From NCBI GenBank assembly GCA_002790835.1, contig PFVX01000022.1:1-64000 (forward strand): DNA of 64,000 nucleotides, given 5' to 3'. A model generated the notes under the pieces. That model worked only from the letters and a program-made list of their open reading frames with translations. It was not told the origin of the DNA and did no database searches. This document shows, piece by piece, positions 38,753 through 48,098 of the stretch. Each line of letters begins with the position of its first letter. Position 1 is the first letter of the stretch. The position numbers were made by a program, and so were the translations under genes. Source of the stretch: a bacterium CG_4_9_14_3_um_filter_65_15 (GTDB lineage: Bacteria; Krumholzibacteriota; Krumholzibacteriia; LZORAL124-64-63).

Positions 38753-39271
38753 CTAGCGCGGTGTGAATTCCGATTCCCAACCCAACCCGAGCAGGTAGTT
38801 CCGCTCTTCGGTCACTTCGCTGAAGGCTGCCAGATCCTGCGACAAGATGGCGGCCTCGGTCTTGAACCAGCTGGACGCGGGTACTCCGGTTTCCAGCCGG
38901 TGCACCAGGGTCAGGGCTTCCTCGATCAGGATGATCAGCCGCACGTCCAGCCCTTCGAGTTCACCGATGGTGGTGTCGTGGTCGCCGACCAGGCACACCA
39001 GGCCCTCGCGGTCCAGGCGGCGGAAGATCACCCCGATGCGATCCACCAGGCCGTCGATCATGCTCTCCATTTCCGAACTCAGGAACTGGGATTTCTTTTC
39101 GGCGATGCTGAGCAGGTACTCCCCACAGTCCTTGAGCATCAGGCCCAGGGCATGGCGGTACTCCCGTTCCTTGGCGGCGGCCTCGGAAGTGGTCCGGTAG
39201 TCCCGGTAATCGGGAATCTTCAGCATCAGCGCGGTCATCTCGGGAATGCTCATCCTGGCTGCTTGAAGCAT
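38753..39271 (-). CDS. Hypothetical helical protein, operonic with the SPFH-like gene
   Basis: ATG 39271; 172 aa; 29 bp upstream of the SPFH-like start. Confidence 0.7.
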   Translation of the reverse strand: MLQAARMSIPEMTALMLKIPDYRDYRTTSEAAAKEREYRHALGLMLKDCGEYLLSIAEKKSQFLSSEMESMIDGLVDRIGVIFRRLDREGLVCLVGDHDTTIGELEGLDVRLIILIEEALTLVHRLETGVPASSWFKTEAAILSQDLAAFSEVTEERNYLLGLGWESEFTPR

Positions 39272-39576
39272 GGTGCAATTCTCCGGTTGTCGTTGCGTTC
39301 GCGGCAGTCCTTTGACGGAGTCGGGATGCGTGCTGCCCGCGCGGCCCCTCTCCACGACGGGAAACGGCAAGGAATATTCCGCAATCTCAAGAAATCATGG
39401 GAAGCGTCGGCAAGATTCACTCAAGGTGAAGAAATCAAATCAATTACGCTATTAAGGAGTTGAGCCGGAAGGTCGGTTATGCCCGGGGAATGGCCCGCTC
39501 AGGTGTCGCCGGCATGGCAAAGCGCAACTTGCGCCCGGCCGGGGAGGGCGAATCTGCAACATGGCCGCATCCGCGG

Positions 39577-40485
39577 TCAATCCTCGCGTCGAACGACCGG
39601 ATTGCTCAGGCTGCCGATGCCCTCGATGGTGACGGTGACCGTGTCGCCGGGCTGCAGGAATACCGGGGGATCGCGGAAAACGCCCACGCCACCGGGGGTG
39701 CCGGTGGTGATGATGTCGCCGGGAAGCAGGGTCATGGTGCGACTGATATAGCTGATCAACTCGTCCACCGGGAAGATGAGGTTGTCGGTATTGCTGCTCT
39801 GCATGAGCTTGTCGTTCCAGTGACAGGTGATGGCCAAGCCCGAAGCCAGGGGGGGCAGCTCGTCCGTGGTCACCAGCCAGGGGCCGCAGGGGCCGCCGGT
39901 GTCCATGCTCTTGCCCCGGAAGAACTGCTTGTCGCTGTACTGGGCCTCGCGGTCGGAGACGTCGTTCATGCAGGTGAATCCGGCGATATGTTCGGGCGCC
40001 TGCCGCCTGGTGATCCCCCGGCCGGGTTTGCCGATGATCACGGCCAGTTCGGCTTCGGCATCCACCTGGGTCGCATCCGCCGGCAACTCGATGGGCAATT
40101 CGGGAGCCTGGAGGCACGACGGCGCCTTGGCGAACAGCAGCGGACGCTGGGGCAGGCGCTTGTTCTGCTCCTCGGCGTGGTCGTGGTAATTCAGGCCCAC
40201 CGCGATGATCTTCGACGGCAGGATCACCGGGGTCAGCAGGCGCGCCTGCCGGAGGTCGAAGTGCGGCAGGGTGGGCGCTATCCCTTTTTCCCATCGGGCG
40301 GCGATTTCCGCCGCCCGGGGCGCAAACTCCGCAAAGATGGTGCGCACGGAGGCGAGATCCGGCAGCATGAGGTGCAGGTTGCCCGGCAGCGAGGGCTGGC
40401 AGGCCAGCAGATCCAGCCCCACGGTATCGCTGAGGGCCAGGCCGGGGCGGGGCATGGTTCCCCGCTGATAGTTCAGGAGTTTCAT
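39577..40485 (-). CDS. Fumarylacetoacetate hydrolase family protein
   Basis: IAVGLNYHDHAEE, DAEAELAVIIGKPGRGI, GDIITTGTPGGVG. Confidence 0.93.
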   Translation of the reverse strand: MKLLNYQRGTMPRPGLALSDTVGLDLLACQPSLPGNLHLMLPDLASVRTIFAEFAPRAAEIAARWEKGIAPTLPHFDLRQARLLTPVILPSKIIAVGLNYHDHAEEQNKRLPQRPLLFAKAPSCLQAPELPIELPADATQVDAEAELAVIIGKPGRGITRRQAPEHIAGFTCMNDVSDREAQYSDKQFFRGKSMDTGGPCGPWLVTTDELPPLASGLAITCHWNDKLMQSSNTDNLIFPVDELISYISRTMTLLPGDIITTGTPGGVGVFRDPPVFLQPGDTVTVTIEGIGSLSNPVVRRED

Positions 40486-40542
40486 GGCGGGATTATCGTC
40501 AGGACCGAGCGAAGCGTCTACCAGGAAATGCGCAAAAAAAAA

Positions 40543-40563
40543 GGGCCGGGTTGAACCCGGCCC
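40543..40563 (-). terminator. Intrinsic terminator after the Hsp20 gene
   Basis: GGGCCGGGTT/GAACCCGGCCC followed by T9 on the minus strand. Confidence 0.85.
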
Positions 40564-40590
40564 TCGACCACAGCTTGATCGTCGCGGTGA

Positions 40591-41010
40591 TCAGTCTTCC
40601 TGGACGACGTCGATGCGCCGCGGAAGGCTCTGCTCGCTCTTCGGCAGAGTGATACGCAGCACGCCTTTGTCCAGCTTGGCCTTGACCTGATCCTGGGCGA
40701 TGGTGGTGCCCAGGCGGAAGGAGCGGCTGAAGCTGGCCCGCGCGGGGCGTTCCCGGCGCAGGGTCTTGAAGCCTTCGGGTGCCTCGGTTTCGGTCTTGGT
40801 GCTGACCCAGAGGGTCTGCTGGTCGAGGTTGAGTTCGAGATCCGCCGGGCTGACGCCGGGCATGTCCATGACGATCATGTAGTCCTTTTCGGCTTCGAGA
40901 ATGTCGGCGCGCGGGGTCCACCGGGTCTCGCCGTCGGCCTCGATCCAGGGATCCATTTCCCCGTTCAAGGCGGCGTTCAGCATGCGGGTCACGGGTAGCA
41001 GGTTATTCAT
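40591..41010 (-). CDS. Hsp20/alpha-crystallin family small heat-shock protein
   Basis: DILEAEKDYMIVMDMPGVSPADLELNLDQQTLWVS ... LDKGVLRITLPK. Confidence 0.93.
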   Translation of the reverse strand: MNNLLPVTRMLNAALNGEMDPWIEADGETRWTPRADILEAEKDYMIVMDMPGVSPADLELNLDQQTLWVSTKTETEAPEGFKTLRRERPARASFSRSFRLGTTIAQDQVKAKLDKGVLRITLPKSEQSLPRRIDVVQED

Positions 41011-41226
41011 TTCTGGTCCTCCTCGGGTTTGTATGGTACTTGTGGTGCCGGTGTCGGCCCATTGTGCTTCCGGGCACCAAGCCTCGGTTTCACACCCTTG
41101 ATAACAATGAGCGTGCCCAAATTGAGCCCACTGCGCGGTCTTGCTTCTAATTTATTCAATAACAATATGATAACCATCCCGTGGTCGGGGTCTGTCCGCA
41201 TCTCATGCCGGAAACCAGCGGGGAGC

Positions 41227-42984
41227 ATGACAGGAGAAACCTGTCAAAATGGCACTCATGCCAGACAAAGGGTCCGAAGTGGTCTGACAATTCTGGCATT
41301 CGGGTTGTGCCTGGGGGCGGTCACTGCGGCCCGGGCCGAAACGGCTCCTGTGGATTCCCTATCGGTGGGCGAAATCCAGATCCGGCAGAGGTCCATTTTC
41401 TCGGCTGAAGAGGAACAATCGGGCACGCTGCTGGTGGGTACCGTTCGCCGTCTCATGAACCGGTTGCATTTCAATACCCGCAAGTGGGTCATCCGCCGGG
41501 AACTCCTGTTCCGGACCGGCGAACCGCTGCGGCCGAACCTGTTGGCGGAAACCGAGCGCAACCTCCGTACCCTGGGCTTCCTCAACGATATCCGCGTTCA
41601 ACCCACCGACACCCTGGCGGGCGGCCGGGTGCCCGTGGAGGTTTCGCTCCGGGAATCCTGGTCCCTCAGAACGGATTTCTCCTACACTCAGGCCTCCGGC
41701 GGCGACTCGCGGTGGAACGTGCAGATGTCGGACAACAATTTTCTGGGCTACGGCGTGACCATGGGGGCGGGGGTCGGCGGAGATGAGGACGCGGGGTTTT
41801 GGAACCTGTGGTATCGCCAGCGACGTTTTCTGGGCACGGAGCTGTACTTCGGGATGGACGACCGCGAACGGGATGACGGTTACATCCGGGAGATCTTCAT
41901 CCACCGCCCGTTCTGGGCCGAAGGCGACCGCTGGGGCCTGGAAACCCGCTATTGGGATCATTCCCTGAACGAGCGCTACTACCTGAGCAACGGCGGTCCG
42001 GCCGGCGTGGATCCGGAACGACCGTCCAGCCTCTATGCCCTGCTTTCCCGCCGGGAAAAGGGGGCGGAAATCAGTGTGTTGTTACGGGCCGGCCGGAGCG
42101 ATGAGGGCCGGATCTGGCGTCCGGGTCTGGGGGCGCGCTGGACCGAGACCCGCCTGGATCCGGGTGCGGGTTCCCGGGTCCTTTCCGATGGCTGCGTGAT
42201 GGATCTGGCCTGGCTGGCCGGTCCGGACCAGCCGTTGGGCCGCGATGACGGCACCACGGTGTGGCCCTACTTCCGGCTGCACACGCGTGGGCGGGGCTGG
42301 ACCAAGGAACGGTTTATCCTGCATTATGGAGCGGTGGAGGACATCAACCTGACTCCGGTGGCGGACGTCAAAGTGGGCCCGGTGCTCGCGGCCCTGGGCA
42401 CCGATACCGCCTCGGGTGAGGATCGCTGGCGGGCCGAGGGCATCTGGGAACAGTGGGTGGTGTCGGGCCCGGGCGTGATCCTTTTGCACGGCAGCGCCGA
42501 GGCGGAGTGGGGCGCGGCGGCGGCCGACTATCACCGCTATTCCCTTCTGGCCGGCTGGATGGGACACTGGGGAGCTGAGGATACGCCGTGGCTGACGCGG
42601 GCCTTCGCGGAATACGGCCACGGGCAGGCGCTGGTCGGCTCCCGGGCCTTTACCCTGGGACTGGATCAGGGTCTGCGGACCCTGGAGTTCGACGGCATGG
42701 CCGGTGACCGGCTCCTGCGTTGGACACTTGAGGAGGGCAAGGTGCTTCCCGGTGAAATGCTGGGCATGTTCCGCTACGGGCTGGGAGCCTTCTTCGCCTC
42801 CGGCGCAGCCTGGTGGCAGGACGAGGACCGGGACTCCGGCGACGCCCGCCACGAAGTCGGGTTCGGCTTGCGTTTCGGACCCACCCGGTCGGCCAATGCT
42901 GCCACCGGGCGCATCGACGTTGTCTGGGACCTCGATCATGGCGACGGTCCGGTGTTGACCGCCACCACGCAGGGATTCTTCTGA
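41227..42984 (+). CDS. Omp85/POTRA-barrel outer-membrane protein
   Basis: Signal peptide, VIRRELLFRTGEPLRPNLLAETERNLRTLGFLNDIRV POTRA, barrel ending TTQGFF; likely ATG 41227. Confidence 0.8.
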   Translation: MTGETCQNGTHARQRVRSGLTILAFGLCLGAVTAARAETAPVDSLSVGEIQIRQRSIFSAEEEQSGTLLVGTVRRLMNRLHFNTRKWVIRRELLFRTGEPLRPNLLAETERNLRTLGFLNDIRVQPTDTLAGGRVPVEVSLRESWSLRTDFSYTQASGGDSRWNVQMSDNNFLGYGVTMGAGVGGDEDAGFWNLWYRQRRFLGTELYFGMDDRERDDGYIREIFIHRPFWAEGDRWGLETRYWDHSLNERYYLSNGGPAGVDPERPSSLYALLSRREKGAEISVLLRAGRSDEGRIWRPGLGARWTETRLDPGAGSRVLSDGCVMDLAWLAGPDQPLGRDDGTTVWPYFRLHTRGRGWTKERFILHYGAVEDINLTPVADVKVGPVLAALGTDTASGEDRWRAEGIWEQWVVSGPGVILLHGSAEAEWGAAAADYHRYSLLAGWMGHWGAEDTPWLTRAFAEYGHGQALVGSRAFTLGLDQGLRTLEFDGMAGDRLLRWTLEEGKVLPGEMLGMFRYGLGAFFASGAAWWQDEDRDSGDARHEVGFGLRFGPTRSANAATGRIDVVWDLDHGDGPVLTATTQGFF

Positions 42985-44510
42985 TGAACGTGACCGCCAG
43001 ACCCGATGCATCCCGCAGTGTGGCCAAGAACACCCTGCTGCTGACCCTGGGGCTGTTGTCCGGCCGAGCTCTGGGCGTGATCCTGATCCGCAAGATGACC
43101 CCCATCCTGGGGACCGAGGGCATCGGGGTCTGGGGCGCGGCGGTGGACATCTCCGCCATTTTGCAGGTGGTCACCAACTTCGGCCTGGGCACCCTGCTGA
43201 CCCGCGAGATCACGCGCGCCCGGGGCATGACCCTGCACCTGTTCTGGAACACGCTCAAGGTGCGTTGGCTGATCGCCGCGGCCTGCTACCTGATCCTGTT
43301 GCTCTACGTGGGCGCGGGGAGCTTCACGGACCTGGCGCGTCAGGCCACACTGATCATGGGGTTGGCCATCTTCATCGAGGGCACGAGCATGGCCTGCGAC
43401 GCCGTGTTGCAGGCCCACGAAAAGGTGCAGTACCAATCCCTGGGCCAGATCCTTTCCGCCCTGGTCTACTTCGTCCTGGGGTGGCTGTGGCTGGATGCGG
43501 GCCACGGTCTGATGGGTGTGATCTACGCCAACATGATCAGCCGCGTCGTGCGCCTGGCGATCATGGCGCCGCTGATGTTCATGACCACGGGTCCCTGGCG
43601 GCGGAGCGCCGAGGGGGAACAGGCTCCGGATCTGCGCTGGATGATGAAGCTGGGCCTGCCCCTGTTCCTGGCCACCACCTTCGGCATCGTCTACACCAAG
43701 ATCGACACGGTGATGCTGCGTCAGATGGTCGGGGATTCGGCGGCGGGAATCTACGTGTTGGGCCGGCGGGCCCTGGACCTGATGCTCATCCTGCCCAACA
43801 TCTTCGGGACGGCCCTGTTTCCGGCCATGGCGCGCTACGGCATGAAGGACTCCGCCGACACGATCCGCCTGGGAGAGCGTTCCCTGCGCCTGATGATCAC
43901 CCTGATGCTCCCGCTGACCCTGTTTCTGACCTTCACCGCCGGACCGATCATCCGCTTGCTGGACCCCAGCAGCGGCTTTGCCGATTCGGTGCCCGTCCTG
44001 ATGATCGTGATCTGGGGCTTGCCGCTGCAGGCGGCGAACATCGTCTTCAACCGCATGCTGATCACGGCGGACCGCGAACGGGCCTTCATCTTCATCGGCC
44101 TGTTCTCCATGCTGGTCAACATCACCCTCAACACGCTGTGGATCCCGCGCTACCTGTATATCGGGGCGGCGGCCGCGACCATCGTCAGCATGACCGTCAG
44201 TTTCCTGCTGCACCTGCGCTACCTGGTGCGCTCGGGTTACCGCCCGCCGTTCCGCCTGGCCATCGGCGGCCCCGTGCTGGCCACGGCCGCGGCCTGGTTC
44301 GGCAGCGTGGGGGTGTGGAGCCTGCTGCGCCCCCAGTGGGGATGCGATGTCTTGTCCCTGCCCCTGCAGGACGGATGGTGGCCCTTCCTGGCGGTGACCG
44401 CAACGACGGGGGTTCTCTACGTGGGATTCCTGTTTCTGCTGAGGGTGATCCGGGCGGAAGATCTCCGGGTTCTGCAGAATCTGCTCAAACCGGGGAAACT
44501 CGCGGGTTGA
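42984..44510 (+). CDS. MOP-superfamily polysaccharide flippase
   Basis: Multi-TM, GRALGVILIRKMTPILGTEGIGVWGAAVDI; start overlaps previous stop. Confidence 0.88.
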   Translation: MNVTARPDASRSVAKNTLLLTLGLLSGRALGVILIRKMTPILGTEGIGVWGAAVDISAILQVVTNFGLGTLLTREITRARGMTLHLFWNTLKVRWLIAAACYLILLLYVGAGSFTDLARQATLIMGLAIFIEGTSMACDAVLQAHEKVQYQSLGQILSALVYFVLGWLWLDAGHGLMGVIYANMISRVVRLAIMAPLMFMTTGPWRRSAEGEQAPDLRWMMKLGLPLFLATTFGIVYTKIDTVMLRQMVGDSAAGIYVLGRRALDLMLILPNIFGTALFPAMARYGMKDSADTIRLGERSLRLMITLMLPLTLFLTFTAGPIIRLLDPSSGFADSVPVLMIVIWGLPLQAANIVFNRMLITADRERAFIFIGLFSMLVNITLNTLWIPRYLYIGAAAATIVSMTVSFLLHLRYLVRSGYRPPFRLAIGGPVLATAAAWFGSVGVWSLLRPQWGCDVLSLPLQDGWWPFLAVTATTGVLYVGFLFLLRVIRAEDLRVLQNLLKPGKLAG

Positions 44511-44592
44511 TTTCGGTACCTCGCTTCGTGTATTCGTAGGAGACCCGCATCGGGTTTGCAGCATCCCAGTTCCCGAGACCGGAAAGGTCCTC

Positions 44593-46260
44593 ATGCAACA
44601 GCTCAACGATTTCGCCGCCGGCCTGTCGGGCACGGTCTGGGGCTGGCCCGCGGCCTTTCCCCTCATGGTCGCCGCCCTGCTGCTGACCGGACTGGTGATG
44701 ACCGCGACACTGCGGTTCATCCAGTTGCGCCGGCTCAAGCACAGCTTCGACGTGATCCGCGGCAAGTACGACGACCCCTCCCATGAAGGGGACCTTTCCC
44801 ACTTCCAGGCCCTGACCACGGCCCTGTCGGCCACCGTCGGCATCGGCAACATCGCCGGCGTCGCCACCGCCCTGCACTATGGCGGTCCCGGCGCGCTGTT
44901 CTGGATGTGGGTGACGGCGGTCTTCGGCATGGCGTTGAAGTTCTCCGAGTGCACCTTGTCCCAGAAGTTCCGCGTGATCCTGCCCGACGGCAGCGCCTCC
45001 GGCGGTCCCATGTATTACATCGAAAAGGGATTGGGGCGGTCCTGGAAGCCCCTGGCGGTGGCGTTTGCTGTGTGCGCCGTGATCTCCAGTTTCGGGTCCG
45101 GCAACAGCATCCAGGCCTTCACCGTTGCGGATCAGATCCGCGCCGACCTGGGCGTTCCGACCTGGATCACGGGGCTCCTGTCCGCCGGCCTGGTGGCTGC
45201 GGTGATCCTGGGCGGCATCAAGCGCATCGGCTCGGTGACCAGCCGGCTGGTCCCTTACATGGCCGTGATCTACGTGACCGGAGGGCTGCTGGTCCTGGTG
45301 CTGAACTTCGCGGCCTTGCCCGGAGTGCTGGCCGACATCCTGACCTCGGCCTTCCAGCCGGCGGCCCAGCTGGGCGGTTTCGCCGGCGGCTCGTTCATCT
45401 TCATGCTCACCTGGGGCGTCAAGCGGGGGCTGTTCTCCAACGAATCGGGCCAGGGTTCGGCTCCCATCGCCCACGCCGCAGCCAAGACGGACGAGCCGGT
45501 GCGCGAGGGCGTGGTGGCCATGCTGGGGCCGTTGATCGACACCCTGATCATCTGCTCCATCACCGGTCTGGTGATCCTGACGACGGGCGTGTGGCACGAA
45601 AAGATGGCGGACGAGATCCCCGTCAACGCCCAGTCGGCCATTTCGGCCATTGCCCTGGACGCCGAGATCGCCACCGACGGCCAGGTGCGCGGAGTCGACC
45701 TCTTCAGCGGCGAGGTGACGTGCCGGGACGGAGTGCCGGCCGGTTTGCAGCTGGTCCGCAACCATTCGGTGGTGGACGGGCCCCGGCTGTTGCTGTCCGA
45801 CGGCTCGGGCTTCACGGGTGATTTGACGGTCAAGGAGGGGAGCCTGGAAACGGACAGCCTTCCGGGTCTCACCTTGACCGGCTTCATGGCCCAGAACGGG
45901 TCCCCCCTGACCGCATGGGCCTTCCAGAAAGGCCTGTCGCGATTCGGCGGCTGGGGCCACTACCTCATCACCCTGGCGGTGGTGCTGTTCGGCATCTCCA
46001 CGGCCATCAGCTGGAGCTATTACGGCGACCGCGCGGTGGTCTACCTGTTCGGCACACGCTATGTCGTCTTCTACAAGCTGGTATTCGTCCTCATGAATTT
46101 CCTGGGGGCCATTTTCTCGCTGGAGATGGTCTGGAATTTCGGAGACACTGCCCTGGGTTTGATGGCCCTGCCCAACCTGATCGGCCTGGTTTTCCTGTCC
46201 CGGAAGGTCAAGGGCATGAGCGATGAGTACTTCGCGCGGGAGCAAGTACCCCTGCGTTGA
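44593..46260 (+). CDS. Alanine/glycine:cation symporter (AGCS family)
   Basis: LTTALSATVGIGNIAGVATAL, GGPMYYIEKGLG, NESGQGSAPIAHAAAKTDEPVREG. Confidence 0.95.
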   Translation: MQQLNDFAAGLSGTVWGWPAAFPLMVAALLLTGLVMTATLRFIQLRRLKHSFDVIRGKYDDPSHEGDLSHFQALTTALSATVGIGNIAGVATALHYGGPGALFWMWVTAVFGMALKFSECTLSQKFRVILPDGSASGGPMYYIEKGLGRSWKPLAVAFAVCAVISSFGSGNSIQAFTVADQIRADLGVPTWITGLLSAGLVAAVILGGIKRIGSVTSRLVPYMAVIYVTGGLLVLVLNFAALPGVLADILTSAFQPAAQLGGFAGGSFIFMLTWGVKRGLFSNESGQGSAPIAHAAAKTDEPVREGVVAMLGPLIDTLIICSITGLVILTTGVWHEKMADEIPVNAQSAISAIALDAEIATDGQVRGVDLFSGEVTCRDGVPAGLQLVRNHSVVDGPRLLLSDGSGFTGDLTVKEGSLETDSLPGLTLTGFMAQNGSPLTAWAFQKGLSRFGGWGHYLITLAVVLFGISTAISWSYYGDRAVVYLFGTRYVVFYKLVFVLMNFLGAIFSLEMVWNFGDTALGLMALPNLIGLVFLSRKVKGMSDEYFAREQVPLR

Positions 46261-47174
46261 AACCCTGGCCCGGTAACCGCTGCGACCCGGTTCGCGGCAA
46301 ACTCGAGGTGCCCGACATCATGAGCAAAGCAACCGTTCCCGAGGCCGACCTCAAGCTGCGGCAGGCGAAATTGGCGAGCCGGAGTGAATTGACCGCCCGC
46401 AACTCCGAGCGACACTGGCTGTACGAGCAGTCCGTGCAGAACGTCGAGTTCGAAGTCGGCTTCATCGAGAGGGTCTACCGCAAGGAATTCGGCCACCGGC
46501 CCCATTCGCTGCGGGAGGACTTCTGCGGGACCGCGCTGCTGAGCGCCGCCTGGGTGGCCCGGCGTCGCGACAATATCGCCCTGGGCGTCGACCTCGACGG
46601 TCCGACCCTGGACTGGGGCCGCCGCAACAACCTGGCTCCGCTGGGTGAGCGTGGGGCGGCGGTGACCCTGATCGAGGACGACGTGCGCAACGTCGCCGGT
46701 CCGCCTGTGGAGGTGACCGCGGCCACCAACTTCAGCTGGTGGGGCTTCAAGACGCGCGCCGAACTCCAGGCCTATTTCCAGTCCGCCTGCGCGGGGCTGG
46801 CCGACGAGGGCATGCTGCTGCTGGATTGCTTCGGCGGGCCGGAAGCCCAGGTGCCGCAGATCGAGGAGCGCGAACTGGAGGGGTTCACCTACCTGTGGGA
46901 CCAGGATGATTTCAATCCCATCACCAACGAGATCCGTTGCATGATCCATTTCGATTTTCCCGACGGCAGCCGCATGAAAAACGCCTTCCGTTACGATTGG
47001 CGCTTGTGGACCCTGCCGGAAACATGCGAAATTTTGCGCGCCAGCGGTTTTCGCAAGACCGTGGTTTACTGGGAAGGCACCGATGGGGACGGCGATCCCA
47101 GCGGGGTGTTCCGCCCCAGTACCAAAGGTGATCTGGCACCAGCTTGGGTGGCCTACATTCTGGCATTCCGATGA
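46257..47174 (+). CDS. Class I SAM-dependent methyltransferase
   Basis: LREDFCGTALLSAAWVARRRDNIALGVDLDGPTLDWG; DCFGGPEAQ. Confidence 0.85.
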   Translation: MKPWPGNRCDPVRGKLEVPDIMSKATVPEADLKLRQAKLASRSELTARNSERHWLYEQSVQNVEFEVGFIERVYRKEFGHRPHSLREDFCGTALLSAAWVARRRDNIALGVDLDGPTLDWGRRNNLAPLGERGAAVTLIEDDVRNVAGPPVEVTAATNFSWWGFKTRAELQAYFQSACAGLADEGMLLLDCFGGPEAQVPQIEERELEGFTYLWDQDDFNPITNEIRCMIHFDFPDGSRMKNAFRYDWRLWTLPETCEILRASGFRKTVVYWEGTDGDGDPSGVFRPSTKGDLAPAWVAYILAFR

Positions 47175-47512
47175 AACAACAAGGACCCGGTGAATCCGGC
47201 GCCGGTGGACCGGCGGATCATGGGGGCGACAACATGGACTTCAAGGTCTGCGCACAGTGCGGTGGCGAAATCGAGGGACAGGGCGTCCTGTTCAAGAAGA
47301 AGCATTTCTGCTGTGACGAGTGCTGCGAGGAATTCGAGGATCTGCTGCTGGTTGGCAATGGTCCCGATCCGGTTGATCTGGATCTCGGCGACGATGTGGA
47401 CATCGAGGACGAGAGCATGGATGATTCCGCCGATCTGGAAGATCTGGACGAGGATCTGGACCTGGACCTGGACGATCTGGACGAGGACCTGGATCTCGAC
47501 GATGACTTCTGA
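47171..47512 (+). CDS. Cys-rich (TRASH/zinc-ribbon-like) protein with Asp-rich tail
   Basis: CAQCGGEIEGQGVLFKKKHFCCDECCEEF then (D/E/L)-rich repeat to the end; ATGA overlap with previous gene. Confidence 0.8.
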   Translation: MKQQGPGESGAGGPADHGGDNMDFKVCAQCGGEIEGQGVLFKKKHFCCDECCEEFEDLLLVGNGPDPVDLDLGDDVDIEDESMDDSADLEDLDEDLDLDLDDLDEDLDLDDDF

Positions 47513-47543
47513 GCCCTCAAGCGGGAAGTTGCCGGGATAGAGG

Positions 47544-47567
47544 AAGCCGTCCCCAAGGGGACGGCTT
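47544..47567. terminator. Hairpin AAGCCGTCC-CCAAGG-GGACGGCTT between convergent genes
   Basis: 9-bp perfect stem between 47512(+) and 47601(-). Confidence 0.65.
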
Positions 47568-47600
47568 CGTCGTGCTGCTCAGTGGTTCGCGGGGCTGTGA

Positions 47601-47957
47601 TCAGCCGCAGCCGCTGCAGCCTCCGCTGTTGCAGTCGCCGGCTCCCGCCGCGCCCAGGGTGAGCATATAGCCCTTGCGGTAGGCCTCGTTCACGTAATCG
47701 ATGGTCAGGCCGCCGCTCTGCTGCAGAATTTCTTCGGTCTGGTTGTCCAGCAGGAACTTGATCCCGTTGTTTTCGACGACCTTGTCGTCATCCTTTGGCT
47801 CATCCAGAGCCATGCCGATTGACGGCCCACCTCAGCCGAAGCCCTGGACGAAGAGACGGACGCCCTTGCCCGCATACTCGTTCCAGTCGAATCCGCCGAA
47901 AGCCTCGTCGGCCGTGGCGGAGACATTGATCAATTCAGCAACACTCACATCTACCAT
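47601..47957 (-). CDS. HesB/IscA-like selenoprotein; TGA complement(47832..47834) read as Sec42
   Basis: MVDVSVAELINVSATADEAFGGFDWNEYAGKGVRLFVQGFG-U-GGPSIGMALDEPKDDDKVVENNGIKFLLDNQTEEILQQSGGLTIDYVNEAYRKGYMLTLGAAGAGDCNSGGCSGCG; one open frame interrupted only by TGA. Confidence 0.9.
47796..47812 (-). promoter_or_regulatory. Candidate bacterial SECIS hairpin of the HesB-like gene
   Basis: UGGCUC-UGGAU-GAGCCA, loop 25 nt after the UGA with G in its first two bases. Confidence 0.55.
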
Positions 47958-48098
47958 CCTCAAGTGGTGGCCCACCGCAGGGGCGGGCCGAAATCCATCA
48001 GATTCCCCCAAGCGCTCAATCGCCAGGGGGCTGATTCACCTTATCGGCACCAATCAAACATCTTTTCGCAAAAAAGCAACTTCCCGGCGATTCGGACC

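Noticed and set aside
42936-44867. 643-aa minus-strand ORF opposite the flippase
   Set aside because: Q/H/D-rich shadow ORF spanning two real plus-strand genes
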